From JARIHD01 sp035758825 (GTDB lineage Bacteria > Patescibacteriota > Saccharimonadia > Saccharimonadales > UBA4665): 55,975 bases of DNA. The stretch spans positions 1 through 55,975 of the forward strand of contig DASTWA010000014.1 in the NCBI GenBank assembly GCA_035758825.1, in the 5' to 3' direction. Both the position numbers and the translations under genes were made by a program. The stretch's first letter is position 1. The number at the start of each line of letters is the position of its first letter. The notes under the pieces were generated by a model that was not told the DNA's origin, did not search any database, and worked only from the letters and a program-made list of their open reading frames with translations. Shown piece after piece: positions 1-8,363 of the stretch.

Positions 1-2
1 TT

Positions 3-119
3 CTAGGCTTTGGAACCCCGGAGGTCATACTCCTTCTAGGAGTCACAGTAGTCGTCGCTCTCGTGGTACTGGTCGTAAGATCTTTCTTGAAGGGATTTGC
101 AGGCAAGAAGGAACAATGA
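3..119 (+). CDS. 3' end of a truncated CDS with a C-terminal membrane segment
   Basis: The only frame open from the window edge reads through to a TGA at 117-119. It gives about 38 residues that start LGFGTPEVILLLG, continue with a run of Val, Leu and Ala long enough to cross the membrane, and end in a short basic tail (SFLKGFAGKKEQ). This looks like the C-terminal membrane anchor of a protein that begins outside the window. The family cannot be named from this piece. A small TatA-like protein is possible because of the GTPE-(hydrophobic)-basic pattern, but that is speculation. Confidence 0.45.
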   Translation, partial: LGFGTPEVILLLGVTVVVALVVLVVRSFLKGFAGKKEQ

Positions 120-181
120 GACTACCTCAGCAATAAAATAACTCGAACCTTACCCGACCCCTTTGTTATTATTAGAGCAAT

Positions 182-703
182 ATGCCAATTCATTTTAAAA
201 CTGAGCTGTTCGATATCGGCTCATGGACAATCCTCAAATTACCCCAAGAAGTCAGCTCCCAGCTGCCCTCCCGCGGCCAGACAATGGTCAAGGGCACGGT
301 CAATGGCTTTGACTTTCAAGTCCCACTGGAGCCGGATGGCAATGGCAGCCATTGGTTCCGCGTAGACAAGCAGATGCAAAGGGCCATCCGCGCAGGTGCA
401 GGCGACACAGTATCTTTGGCGATTGAATCTACCAAGGAGTGGCCTGAGCCCAAGGTGCCCGAAGATTTACAGGTTGCGCTCGATGCAGACACAGAAGCCA
501 ATGCCCTATGGCGGCGGATTACGCCCATGGCCCGCCATGAATGGATTCGTTGGATCAAGTCAACAGCACAGCCCGAGACACGCAAACGGCGGATCGAGGT
601 ATCGTGTTCAAAACTGAGGGACGGTGAGCGGCGGCCATGCTGCTTTAACCGGAATATGTGTTGCGTACCCCAAGTCTGCAAGAACGGAGTTCTCCTGGTC
701 TAG
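182..703 (+). CDS. DUF1905/YdeI-like protein
   Basis: This 173-residue protein has the two-part layout of YdeI/DUF1905-type proteins. The N-terminal beta-rich domain (about residues 1-90) includes the typical passage FRVDKQMQRAIRAGAGD. The C-terminal helical part has WRRITPMARHEWIRWI followed by ETRKRRIEVSCSKLRDGERRPCCFN, the usual end of the family. The C-terminus is Cys-rich. Members are often annotated as bacteriocin-protection or OmpD-associated proteins, but their biochemical role is not settled. A TATTAT box at 167-172 lies 9 nt before the ATG and no Shine-Dalgarno is visible, which suggests a leaderless mRNA. The 3' end overlaps the convergent membrane gene by 4 bp. Confidence 0.75.
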   Translation: MPIHFKTELFDIGSWTILKLPQEVSSQLPSRGQTMVKGTVNGFDFQVPLEPDGNGSHWFRVDKQMQRAIRAGAGDTVSLAIESTKEWPEPKVPEDLQVALDADTEANALWRRITPMARHEWIRWIKSTAQPETRKRRIEVSCSKLRDGERRPCCFNRNMCCVPQVCKNGVLLV

Positions 704-1125
704 GCTACGGCTTTACGTTTGCGCTGGCGCGTCTTTATGGACGGCCTGGTCTCTTGTATGACGTGTTTGAGGGCTTGCAGCACACAGAACGGCGGGATAA
801 AGCTCCACAGGACGCCAAGGAAGGAAAGCGGCGAATAGACCAGCGCGACCAGCAACACAAAGGTGATGATGGCATAACGGCGGTAGAGCTTAATATATTT
901 CTGTGATGTGTGGTAATACTTGAGGGAAATGCGCCAGCCAACATAGCCCGCCCCAAAATAGCAGCCGACGAGGCTGACCAGAACAAAGAGGTCAAAGAAT
1001 GGTATGCCGGCGTAATCCCAACGGAATAGCCCGGTAACAGCGTAAAAGACGACGGCCACGAGCGCGCCAAAAACCAAGGACCACCACCAGCTTTTCCAGA
1101 AGATGTCCGATTTCGAGAGGTGCAT
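700..1125 (-). CDS. Small polytopic membrane protein, unknown function
   Basis: A 141-residue protein with about four hydrophobic segments: roughly residues 12-33, 43-65, 83-100 and 103-118. Its C-terminal tail is strongly basic (SIKTRQRKRKAVA), as expected for a cytoplasmic end. I recognise no catalytic motif or family. The start codon at 1125 lies 6 nt downstream of a TACAAT box (1137-1132 on the minus strand), so the transcript is probably leaderless. The gene is divergent from the exonuclease gene with only 33 bp between the two start codons, and it converges on the YdeI-like gene. Confidence 0.55.
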   Translation of the reverse strand: MHLSKSDIFWKSWWWSLVFGALVAVVFYAVTGLFRWDYAGIPFFDLFVLVSLVGCYFGAGYVGWRISLKYYHTSQKYIKLYRRYAIITFVLLVALVYSPLSFLGVLWSFIPPFCVLQALKHVIQETRPSIKTRQRKRKAVA

Positions 1126-1158
1126 AAGAGGATTGTACTACAATATAATAAGAAGATC
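1126..1158. promoter_or_regulatory. Compact divergent leaderless promoter pair
   Basis: The 33 bp between two divergent start codons hold a minus-strand -10 box TACAAT (1137-1132, 6 nt before the ATG at 1125) and a plus-strand -10 box TATAAT (1144-1149, 9 nt before the ATG at 1159). No Shine-Dalgarno sequence fits in the space. The two -10 boxes are separated by 6 bp, so simultaneous open complexes on both strands look sterically impossible. Confidence 0.5.
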
Positions 1159-1737
1159 ATGAGTTTGTTAAAGGGACCATTCGTATTTGTAGACATCGAG
1201 ACCAACGGCCTGAGCCCTGTGTGGGGCCGGGTTATCGAAGTCGCCGCCATCAGGGTGGAGGCTGGAGAAATTGTCGGCTCCGTAAATACCTTGGTAGATT
1301 CGGGCACCGAGCTACCGCAGTTCATAACCAACCTGACCGGCATCACATCCAGCCAAGTGCACGCGGCGCCCACTTTTGCGCAAGTTGCCGAGGAACTGTA
1401 TGACCTGATCGACGGATCTGTTTTTGTTGCCCACAACGTGCGGTTTGATTACTCTTTCCTCAAGCAGGAGTTCAGACGTACTGGCAAGGATTTTCTGCCG
1501 AGACAACTTTGTACCGTCAAGCTTTCACGGGCACTCTACCCGGAGCATCGCGGACACAAGCTACAAGACCTTATTGACCGGCACGGCTTTGCTTACCAGT
1601 CCAGGCACCGAGCATACGACGACGCTTACATTTTGTGGCAATTTATGCAATTGGTGCAGCAACAATTTCCAAGTGACGTCGTCGAGCAGGTAGTATCCAA
1701 GCAAATAAGCAAGCCGGTGCTGCCGTCTGGCCATTGA
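1159..1737 (+). CDS. DnaQ-like 3'-5' exonuclease (DEDDh family)
   Basis: A 192-residue protein with a full DEDDh exonuclease set: D12 and E14 in VDIETNG, D97 in AHNVRFDYSFL, and H150 with D155 in HRAYDDA. It resembles the epsilon subunit of DNA polymerase III and the PolC exonuclease domain, so it probably removes mispaired 3' ends or trims single-stranded DNA. It is short and lacks a polymerase-binding tail I could identify, so whether it is the replicative proofreader is open. I chose the ATG at 1159 because a TATAAT box ends 9 nt upstream. The upstream in-frame ATG at 1120 lies before that promoter and inside the divergent gene. Confidence 0.85.
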   Translation: MSLLKGPFVFVDIETNGLSPVWGRVIEVAAIRVEAGEIVGSVNTLVDSGTELPQFITNLTGITSSQVHAAPTFAQVAEELYDLIDGSVFVAHNVRFDYSFLKQEFRRTGKDFLPRQLCTVKLSRALYPEHRGHKLQDLIDRHGFAYQSRHRAYDDAYILWQFMQLVQQQFPSDVVEQVVSKQISKPVLPSGH

Positions 1738-1758
1738 GCCGGAGTACGAGGGTCGGGG

Positions 1759-2199
1759 CTACAGTTTAGTTACTTCTTTGGGGAAGCCTTTTTTAAAGGC
1801 ATGTATAAGGGCTTTGTGTAATTGCGGGGTCCGGAATTGGAGCGCGGCGAAGGCCTTTGGGCCCACCCATAGGGGCCTGTGGGTGTTCATGTCGTAGCGG
1901 TTCATGTTGCCTTCTTCTGAATCTTCCTGGATTGCTACATCGTCATGGGGTGCGACGTTGCAATAATAGATGTACTGTTCGTTATACGGCTCGGGGTGGT
2001 CCTCTAGGTACAAAAGCGTTGCGGCTACCACCGTCATGCCGGTTTCTTCGCGTACTTCACGCACCAGGGCTTGCTCCGGTGTCTCGCCGTCATTAATCCG
2101 GCCGCCCACAAGTGTGTAGTATTGGCTGCCGTATTTATTACGATGCATTACAAGAATTTTGCCATTTTCAACAATAATTGCTCTTACTGCTTTTCTCAT
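1759..2199 (-). CDS. Nudix hydrolase
   Basis: A 146-residue protein with a complete Nudix box around residues 33-55: a Gly, five residues, Glu, seven residues (TPEQALV), then REVREETGM. This loop-helix-loop binds metal and cleaves a nucleoside diphosphate linked to another moiety. N-terminal strands read AVRAIIVENGKILVMHR, typical of small Nudix proteins. The substrate cannot be read from the sequence; house-cleaning of oxidised nucleotides or a nucleotide-sugar substrate are both plausible. The ATG at 2199 sits 7 nt after a TATACT box, so translation is probably leaderless. Confidence 0.9.
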   Translation of the reverse strand: MRKAVRAIIVENGKILVMHRNKYGSQYYTLVGGRINDGETPEQALVREVREETGMTVVAATLLYLEDHPEPYNEQYIYYCNVAPHDDVAIQEDSEEGNMNRYDMNTHRPLWVGPKAFAALQFRTPQLHKALIHAFKKGFPKEVTKL

Positions 2200-2206
2200 T
2201 ACTTAC

Positions 2207-2235
2207 AGTATACGTTACTTGGGTTAAATAATTAA
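2207..2235 (-). promoter_or_regulatory. Promoter of the Nudix gene
   Basis: On the minus strand, TTAATT (2235-2230) and TATACT (2212-2207) are separated by 17 bp. The -10 box ends 7 nt before the ATG, so the transcript would begin at or next to the start codon. Confidence 0.5.
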
Positions 2236-2326
2236 CAGTAAAGCGCAACAGGGCGGGGTTACTATTATGGCCGGGTGGGCTTATGAGTGAGGTCGCCCTG
2301 AGGCAACTAACCAAGAGGGAGACGGT

Positions 2327-2905
2327 ATGAACGCAAAGCGAGTAGCGATTTTGGTCGATAACTATTTTGAGCAGTCGGAATTCGAAGAGCCTCTCGAAGC
2401 ATTGCGCGATGCCGGGTTCGAGGTTACGGTGGTAGGCGCCCGCAGCAAAGATCTGCAGGCGCTCATCCACGTTGACAAGGGCGACACTTTTGAAGCTGAC
2501 ACGGTGCTTAGTGATGTGACCACAGATGAGTTTGATGCGTTGGTATTGCCTGGCGGCGCTATGAACGCCGACCAGCTGCGCATGATAGAACCAGCCCGGC
2601 AGTGGGTGCGCGACTTCTTGGACAGCGGCAAACTCGTCGCTGCCATCTGCCATGCCCCGTGGTTATTGGTTTCGGCGGATGAAGTGCAAGGCCGTAAACT
2701 GACCAGTTACTTTACTATCCAGGACGACATCGATAATGCCGGCGGTGAGTGGGTGGACCAGCCGGTGGTAATCGACTATACTCTTATAACCAGCCGCAAG
2801 CCGGATGATTTGCCGGCCTTTAATGACGCGATTTTGACTACTCTGAGGGCCGACGCTATCGATGGCGTAGAAGAGGTCAAAGACAAACAGGACGGCACCC
2901 AGTAG
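2327..2905 (+). CDS. DJ-1/PfpI family protein (class I glutamine amidotransferase-like)
   Basis: A 192-residue protein of the PfpI/YhbO subgroup. It has the nucleophile elbow AAICHAPW with Cys108 and His109, an early acidic residue in DNYFEQSEFEE that would be the partner Glu, and the LVLPGGAMNADQL loop. Family members are reported as proteases, glyoxalases or protein/nucleotide deglycases, and sequence alone does not decide which. Unlike most neighbours, the gene has a clear Shine-Dalgarno (AGAGGGAG, 2314-2321), 5 nt before the ATG. Confidence 0.85.
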   Translation: MNAKRVAILVDNYFEQSEFEEPLEALRDAGFEVTVVGARSKDLQALIHVDKGDTFEADTVLSDVTTDEFDALVLPGGAMNADQLRMIEPARQWVRDFLDSGKLVAAICHAPWLLVSADEVQGRKLTSYFTIQDDIDNAGGEWVDQPVVIDYTLITSRKPDDLPAFNDAILTTLRADAIDGVEEVKDKQDGTQ

Positions 2906-2957
2906 CCGTATAGGCGCACCCCTCGTTATTGCTCTGTTTGCGGTACAATAAAACATT

Positions 2958-4196
2958 ATGCAAACCATTCATAGCCTGCAAGAGGCCGAAGCGGCATTGA
3001 TACCGTTTTTGCCATCGCGCGTGAACCGTCATGCGTACACCACCGAACACATCCGGCAGTTTATGGATTTTGCTGGCAATCCCCAGAATAAACCAAAGGC
3101 AATCCACATAGCCGGCACTTCCGGTAAGACATCGACGGCTTACTACGCGGCGGCACTATTGCGTCAGGCGGGCAAAAAAGTCGGTCTGTTGACTTCGCCC
3201 CACGTCGAAGGGCTCAACGAGCGGGTACAGATGAACCTCGTGCCGCTGCCCGAAGCGGAATTTTGCAGCGAGCTGACTGCATTTATGGCCCTAGTTGAAC
3301 AGAGTGGCATCCAACTGACCTATGCCGAGATTTTGTACGGGTTTGGTTTTTGGGAGTTTGCCCGGCAGCACGCGAACTATATTGTAATCGAGGTGGGGCT
3401 TGGCGGCTTGCTTGATGCTACTAACGTCATCGATCGCGAAGATAAAATTGCCGTAATCACCGATATCGGCATGGACCATGTGCACATACTTGGCGACACG
3501 TTAGCTGGAATAACAGCACAAAAAGCCGGAATAATCCATCTGCATAACGCTGTTTTCTGCCATCGCCAGGCCGACGAGGTCATGGAAGTCATCCGTAAGG
3601 CAAGCAGGCAAAAACAGGCTGACCTGCACATTATTGACCAGGCTGACCGTACGCCGCAGCACTTGCCGCTCTTTCAGCGGCGCAATTTTAGCCTGGCGCT
3701 CGGTATGGTTGATTTTGCCCTGGAGCGGGCCGGGTCAAAATCGCTGACTCCGGCAATGGTTGCCGCCGCATCAGAGGTGCATATTCCGGCCCGCATGGAA
3801 ATCTTCCGCCATGGCGACAAGACTGTCATTTTGGATAGCGCCCATAACGCGCAGAAACTTCATGCGCTCATGGAAAGTCTTGACCAAAAGTTTGCTGGAC
3901 AGGGTGTGGCCGCACTGGTTGCGTTCGTCGCAACAAAGGGACGGAATATCCACGACCTTATTGCCGAGATCAAACCGCACGTAACGCACCTGGTTGCCAC
4001 CCAAATTCCTTCGGCTGCCGGTGGCCACGATAGCCGACCGGTTTCTGAGATTTTGGCTGTCGCCCAAGGGGTGCCGTCCGAAGGTATCGCTGATTACCAG
4101 GCGGCCTATCGGGCGTTACTCGAACGCCCCGAACCTGTGTTGCTCATTACGGGATCGATTTATCTGCTTGAGCACCTGCGCCCCTTTGTCAGATAG
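2958..4196 (+). CDS. folC: Folylpolyglutamate/dihydrofolate synthase
   Basis: A 412-residue Mur-ligase-type enzyme that adds glutamate to (dihydro)folate using ATP. The P-loop GTSGKTST is at residues 53-60, followed by GLLTSPHVEGLNERVQ, the folate-binding Omega-loop region of FolC. Later come the metal-binding EVGLGGLLDATN and ITDIGMDHVHILGDT, and the C-terminal domain with DSAHNAQKL. Length is normal for the family. FolD is encoded in the same window at 25.9 kb, which fits retained one-carbon folate use. A TACAAT box (2944-2949) ends 8 nt before the ATG and points to a leaderless mRNA. Whether the enzyme is mono- or bifunctional cannot be told. Confidence 0.9.
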   Translation: MQTIHSLQEAEAALIPFLPSRVNRHAYTTEHIRQFMDFAGNPQNKPKAIHIAGTSGKTSTAYYAAALLRQAGKKVGLLTSPHVEGLNERVQMNLVPLPEAEFCSELTAFMALVEQSGIQLTYAEILYGFGFWEFARQHANYIVIEVGLGGLLDATNVIDREDKIAVITDIGMDHVHILGDTLAGITAQKAGIIHLHNAVFCHRQADEVMEVIRKASRQKQADLHIIDQADRTPQHLPLFQRRNFSLALGMVDFALERAGSKSLTPAMVAAASEVHIPARMEIFRHGDKTVILDSAHNAQKLHALMESLDQKFAGQGVAALVAFVATKGRNIHDLIAEIKPHVTHLVATQIPSAAGGHDSRPVSEILAVAQGVPSEGIADYQAAYRALLERPEPVLLITGSIYLLEHLRPFVR

Positions 4197-4289
4197 TGTG
4201 CTGCCGCTCACAATTAGCGTACGGAATATCTGCTACGTTTGAACAGGTATTTCAAAACATCTGGAAGTAAGGGTAAAATAAACATAACC

Positions 4290-6629
4290 ATGAATGATGA
4301 CATCGCATCGGCAAAAGCTTATATGCGTGCAGCCAATTATTTGACAGCCGCGCAAATCTTCCTGCAGGATAATTTTCTGATAGAGCGGGATATAACATTC
4401 GAAGATGTCAAACCGCGTTTGCTCGGCCACTGGGGATCGGGACCGGGCGTCAATTTTTTGTATACGCACCTCAATCTGCTCGTAAAGCGCCACCAGCAGG
4501 ACATGATGTTCGTCCTGGGGCCGGGGCACGCCTTTCCATCGCTTCAGGCTAATCTGTTCCTGGAGGGGACGTTGGCAAAATACTACCCGGAGGCGCAGCA
4601 AACATACGACGGCATAGGCTATATATGCCGTCAGTTCAGCTGGCCATACGGCTTTCCGAGTCACAGCAACCCCGGCACGCCAGGTGTTATTTTGGAGGGC
4701 GGTGAATTGGGGTACTCCCTGGCGACCGCCTACGGCGCAGCGCTGGATAACCCTAATTTACTGGTGACGTGCCTGGTCGGCGACGGTGAGGCCGAGACCG
4801 GCCCGACAGGCGGCGCGTGGCATCTCAATAAACTCGTTAGCCCCAAGAACAATGGCGCAGTACTGCCGGTATTACACCTGAACGGCTACAAAATATCTGC
4901 ACCGACCGTCTTTGGGCGCATGAGCAACTACGAACTGATGGCGCTCTTTAGCGGCTATGGCTACCACCCGCGGATTGTGGACGCCACCGCTAGCAACGAT
5001 CCGCACAAGGATATGGCCGAAGCCCTGGAGTGGGCGTATCAGCTCATCCAGGAAATCAGGCAGAGTCCCGACGGCACCGCCCAGCATATGCCGATGATCA
5101 TAATGCGCACCCTTAAGGGCTGGACGGGCGTCAGGGAGCTCGATGGGCACAAGGTGGAAGGAAACTGTTTGTCGCACCAGGTGGTACTGACCGAAGCCAA
5201 ATCGGACCCCGAGCAGCTGCGGCTATTAAATGACTGGCTCAAATCGTATAAGTTTGCCGAATTGTTTGACCGCGAGCAGGGCTTTGGCGGTTTTGCCGCT
5301 GACGTGCTTCCTGCCGAAGGCAAGCGCATCGGCGACTCGCCGCACGCCCGCTGTGCAAACGGTACTTACCAGCCGCTCATATTGCCCAAGGCCGAGCAAT
5401 TTGCCGAAGACGCCGAGCGCCCGGGCACAATTGGCTCCAGCAGTATGCGCCGCAGCGGCCTGTTCCTTCAGGAAGTGTTCAGGCTCAATAAAGAGCAAAA
5501 GAATTTCCGTTTCATGTCACCCGACGAAACATATTCCAACAAACTCGACGCCATCTTCGAAGAGACGGCCCGCGCCTGGACCTGGCCGATCAAAGCATGG
5601 GACAAAGATATGACTCCGGATGGCCGGGCGATGGAGATGCTTAGCGAGCACAATCTGCAAGGTTTGACACAGGGCTACATTTTGACCGGCCGGCACGCAA
5701 TCTTTGCGTCGTACGAGGCGTTCGTGCAGGTTGTCTCCAGTATGATGGACCAATATGCCAAGTTCCTAAAGCACGCAACCGAAGTCGAGTGGCGCGGAAC
5801 CTTCCCATCCTTCAACTATATCCTGACGAGTTCGGGCTGGCGACAGGACCATAATGGCTTCAGCCACCAAAACCCCGGCTTTATCGACGATGTTTTGCGC
5901 CGCGAAGGTGATTTTGTAAATGTGTACTTCCCGCCCGACGGCAACACCACCCTGGTTGCGCTCGAGGCTATGCTCGGCAGCAGTCAGCGGATTAATGTGC
6001 TGGTAGCCGGCAAAACGCAAGAGCCGCGTTGGCTGACCCCTGAACTGGCCCGCAGGCAGCTGGAGACCGGCATGATGACCTGGGATTTCGCCAGTGATGA
6101 TGACCCCGATATCGTACTGGCAGCCATTGGCGACTATCCGACCAAAGAGGTTATGGCAGCGATCAGCATCATCAAGGCTGAGGTGCCCGATGTACGGGTC
6201 CGCTGTATTAACATCAGCTCCCTTACCAGTTGTGGCCTTGGGCAGGGCAGCGTATGCGTCACGCAGGAGGGATTTGACGCCCAATTCACCCCCGATAAGC
6301 CGGTAATTATTAACTTCCACGGCTACCCGGAGACTATCCAGTCGATCCTGTTCAGGTATGTCGACAATCCCAAGCGTTTTACCGTGCATGGTTACATCGA
6401 GAACGGCTCGACTACCACGCCGTTCGATATGCACGTCCGCAACCAGACCAGCCGCTACCATCTGGCAATCGAGGCTTTCGAGAAGCTGGATTACATCGGC
6501 CGGATGGAACACGAACATGCTGCCGGGCTCATGATTAAGTACCGCCAGAAGATCGACGAAAATACGGCTTACATTAAAGACCACGGGGTGGACATCCCGG
6601 AGATTGACGCATGGGAGTGGAGACGCTAA
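4290..6629 (+). CDS. xfp: Xylulose-5-P/fructose-6-P phosphoketolase
   Basis: A 779-residue thiamine-diphosphate enzyme that cleaves xylulose 5-phosphate (and often fructose 6-phosphate) with phosphate to acetyl phosphate. N-terminal family signatures are GHWGSGPGVNFLYTHLN (47-63) and GPGHAFPSLQANLFLEGT. The ThDP-binding GDGEAETGPT follows at 164-173. Later phosphoketolase hallmarks include NSNKLDAIFEETARAW and SSGWRQDHNGFSHQNPGF. Length matches the family. The ATG at 4290 fits the conserved N-terminus and lies 10 nt after a TAAAAT box (4274-4279); an upstream TTG at 4239 is in frame but precedes this box. The gene overlaps ackA by 19 bp, so acetyl phosphate is probably turned directly into ATP. 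Confidence 0.95.
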   Translation: MNDDIASAKAYMRAANYLTAAQIFLQDNFLIERDITFEDVKPRLLGHWGSGPGVNFLYTHLNLLVKRHQQDMMFVLGPGHAFPSLQANLFLEGTLAKYYPEAQQTYDGIGYICRQFSWPYGFPSHSNPGTPGVILEGGELGYSLATAYGAALDNPNLLVTCLVGDGEAETGPTGGAWHLNKLVSPKNNGAVLPVLHLNGYKISAPTVFGRMSNYELMALFSGYGYHPRIVDATASNDPHKDMAEALEWAYQLIQEIRQSPDGTAQHMPMIIMRTLKGWTGVRELDGHKVEGNCLSHQVVLTEAKSDPEQLRLLNDWLKSYKFAELFDREQGFGGFAADVLPAEGKRIGDSPHARCANGTYQPLILPKAEQFAEDAERPGTIGSSSMRRSGLFLQEVFRLNKEQKNFRFMSPDETYSNKLDAIFEETARAWTWPIKAWDKDMTPDGRAMEMLSEHNLQGLTQGYILTGRHAIFASYEAFVQVVSSMMDQYAKFLKHATEVEWRGTFPSFNYILTSSGWRQDHNGFSHQNPGFIDDVLRREGDFVNVYFPPDGNTTLVALEAMLGSSQRINVLVAGKTQEPRWLTPELARRQLETGMMTWDFASDDDPDIVLAAIGDYPTKEVMAAISIIKAEVPDVRVRCINISSLTSCGLGQGSVCVTQEGFDAQFTPDKPVIINFHGYPETIQSILFRYVDNPKRFTVHGYIENGSTTTPFDMHVRNQTSRYHLAIEAFEKLDYIGRMEHEHAAGLMIKYRQKIDENTAYIKDHGVDIPEIDAWEWRR

Positions 6630-7786
6630 CCCTTATTGCCAACCCTGGAAGCGCCAGCCGTAAATACGGCTTGTTTAGGGGTAGTAGTGCGGTGGCATGG
6701 ATCCACTTTGAGCACGAAAATGACGGAATCGCCTGTACTTTGCTGCAAGGCAAAGAGGATCGCAAGCTCGATGCACGCATCGGGTCAATGGACCAGGCTG
6801 CCGGCCGGGTAGTCGGCGTGCTGCGCGAACGGGGCTTGCTTGCGGCCGCGGACCAACCTCACGCCATAGCAATCAGGGTCGTTGCACCCGGAGCGTATTT
6901 TTTGGAGGACCACCTGGTAGACGACCAATTCGTGCATCAGCTAGAGTCTGCCATGCGTCATGCGCCGCTTCACATAACGGCTACCCTTCAGGAGGTGCGA
7001 TCGCTGCGTGAGCAATTCCCGGATGTGCCGATACACGGCATCTCGGACAGCGGATTCCATATTACCAAACCGGACTATGCTTGGAACTACGGCATTAGGC
7101 TGGAAGATGCCGATCGCTTTGATATCAAACGTTTCGGCTATCACGGCCTGTCGGTCGCATCCGCCATACATACCTTGCATAAGCATGAGAAGCTGCCGCC
7201 TCGAGTTGTTGTCTGCCACCTGGGAAGCGGCGCGAGCGTTACTGCCGTATATCACGGCAAAAGTTTTGACACGACGATGGGTTATTCACCTCTCGAGGGA
7301 TTGATTATGTCCACCCGCAGCGGAAGCCTGGATGTGATGGCGGCTAAAGTTCTCCAGGAGTCGCTGGGCCTCGACGAGGCGGGCCTGGAAGAGTACCTCA
7401 ACCATCAGAGCGGGCTGCTCGGGATCAGTGGCGTGTCGTCCGATATCCGTATGCTTTTGCAGTACGAGGCCGACGGCCACCACTATGCAGGGCTGGCCCT
7501 GAAGGCGTACGTGCACTCAGTCGTCAAGGCAATAGGCCAAATGACCGCAGCCATGGGCGGTGCAGACGTCCTATTGTTCACTGGTATGGTCGGCGAGCGC
7601 TCGTTTGTTATGCGCGAAAGGATTGTCGAGCGGCTGCATTATTTGGACTTTCTTTTGGACGGCAGAAGCAATAAGGCGTGCGACAACCCGACGGAGTTGG
7701 TTTGTATTAGCCGGCTTGCCCATTCGAGGCCGATTTTTGTAATACACGCCACCGAAGAAGCCGAAATGTTACGCCATGTGAAGTAA
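6611..7786 (+). CDS. ackA: Acetate kinase
   Basis: A 391-residue enzyme that converts acetyl phosphate and ADP to acetate and ATP. The start shows the ASKHA-fold strand TLIANPGSASRKYGLF, a variant of the usual NxGSSSxK. The phosphate-binding signature is HLGSGASVTAV near residue 203. GYHGLSV and MSTRSGSLD further mark acetate kinase. The length is normal. It overlaps the end of xfp by 19 bp, so the two are one operon and translationally coupled. Together they form the energy-yielding end of a phosphoketolase pathway, fed in this window by G6PDH at 15.5 kb. A TTGATG/TATACG promoter for the next gene begins 8 nt after the stop. Confidence 0.95.
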   Translation: MGVETLTLIANPGSASRKYGLFRGSSAVAWIHFEHENDGIACTLLQGKEDRKLDARIGSMDQAAGRVVGVLRERGLLAAADQPHAIAIRVVAPGAYFLEDHLVDDQFVHQLESAMRHAPLHITATLQEVRSLREQFPDVPIHGISDSGFHITKPDYAWNYGIRLEDADRFDIKRFGYHGLSVASAIHTLHKHEKLPPRVVVCHLGSGASVTAVYHGKSFDTTMGYSPLEGLIMSTRSGSLDVMAAKVLQESLGLDEAGLEEYLNHQSGLLGISGVSSDIRMLLQYEADGHHYAGLALKAYVHSVVKAIGQMTAAMGGADVLLFTGMVGERSFVMRERIVERLHYLDFLLDGRSNKACDNPTELVCISRLAHSRPIFVIHATEEAEMLRHVK

Positions 7787-7964
7787 ATAATAGGTTGATG
7801 GGCCAAGGTGTGTTACTATACGCTTGCTACTAGACTAAGCTGCTGATACACGTAAAGGTCAGATCTAGGAAGTTAACAATCAATTGTCCGTTTGAGGAGC
7901 AGCTAACTAGTCGTTTTTGAGTGACTGGCTTACCTCGTTCGTACGCGTAATATAAGAGGAAGTT
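7787..7964 (+). promoter_or_regulatory. Promoter and long 5' leader of the RRM gene
   Basis: TTGATG (7795-7800) and TATACG (7817-7822) are separated by 16 bp and would start a transcript near 7829. This leaves about 135 nt of leader before the ATG at 7965, in strong contrast with the leaderless host genes. A Shine-Dalgarno AGAGGAA precedes the ATG. A long leader ahead of a glycine-rich RRM protein resembles cold-shock or autoregulated mRNAs, but I could not define a specific fold by eye. Confidence 0.4.
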
Positions 7965-8297
7965 ATGGCAACAAAACTCTTTGTAGGTTCACTTTCCTAC
8001 AATACAACCGATGCAAGTCTGGAAGAATTCTTCGCAGCCATCGGTAACGTAGTTTCAGCAAAAGTAATCATCGATCGTGATACCAATCGCTCTAAAGGCT
8101 TTGGTTTCGTCGAAATGAGCACCGAAGAGGAAGCTAAGGCAGCCGTAGAAAAGCTCAACAACCAAGAGCTTGATGGTCGCCAGATCATCGTTAACGAAGC
8201 ACGCCCACAAGAAAACCGTGAGCGTCGTCCATTCAGCGGCGGCGGTCAGGGTAACCGTGGCGGCGGCTTCAACCGCGATCGCGGTAACCGCTACTAG
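7965..8297 (+). CDS. RRM RNA-binding protein, glycine-rich tail
   Basis: A 110-residue protein. Residues 1-80 form one RNA-recognition motif with RNP2 (KLFVGSLSY) and RNP1 (RSKGFGFVEM). The rest is a short Gly/Arg/Asn-rich tail (FSGGGQGNRGGGFNRDRGNRY). This is the layout of bacterial Rbp-type cold-inducible RNA-binding proteins of cyanobacteria and other phyla. It probably binds single-stranded RNA and acts as an RNA chaperone. The gene stands alone with its own promoter, a long leader and a strong terminator just after the stop, which suggests it is independently controlled and well expressed. Confidence 0.92.
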   Translation: MATKLFVGSLSYNTTDASLEEFFAAIGNVVSAKVIIDRDTNRSKGFGFVEMSTEEEAKAAVEKLNNQELDGRQIIVNEARPQENRERRPFSGGGQGNRGGGFNRDRGNRY

Positions 8298-8316
8298 GAC
8301 TAATCTCCAGAAGCAA

Positions 8317-8344
8317 AAAATACCCCGATTTGTCGGGGTATTTT
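8317..8344. terminator. Intrinsic terminator, bidirectional
   Basis: A 12-bp stem (AAAATACCCCGA paired with TCGGGGTATTTT) with a TTTG loop lies between the convergent RRM gene and the membrane-protein gene. A-rich and T-rich flanks allow it to stop transcription from either side. Confidence 0.9.
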
Positions 8345-8363
8345 ATTTTGGCTTTGGCAGCTC

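Noticed and set aside
5766..6584. 272-codon minus-strand frame inside xfp
   Set aside because: It lies entirely antisense to a well-conserved phosphoketolase, has no promoter or ribosome-binding site and no recognisable motif.
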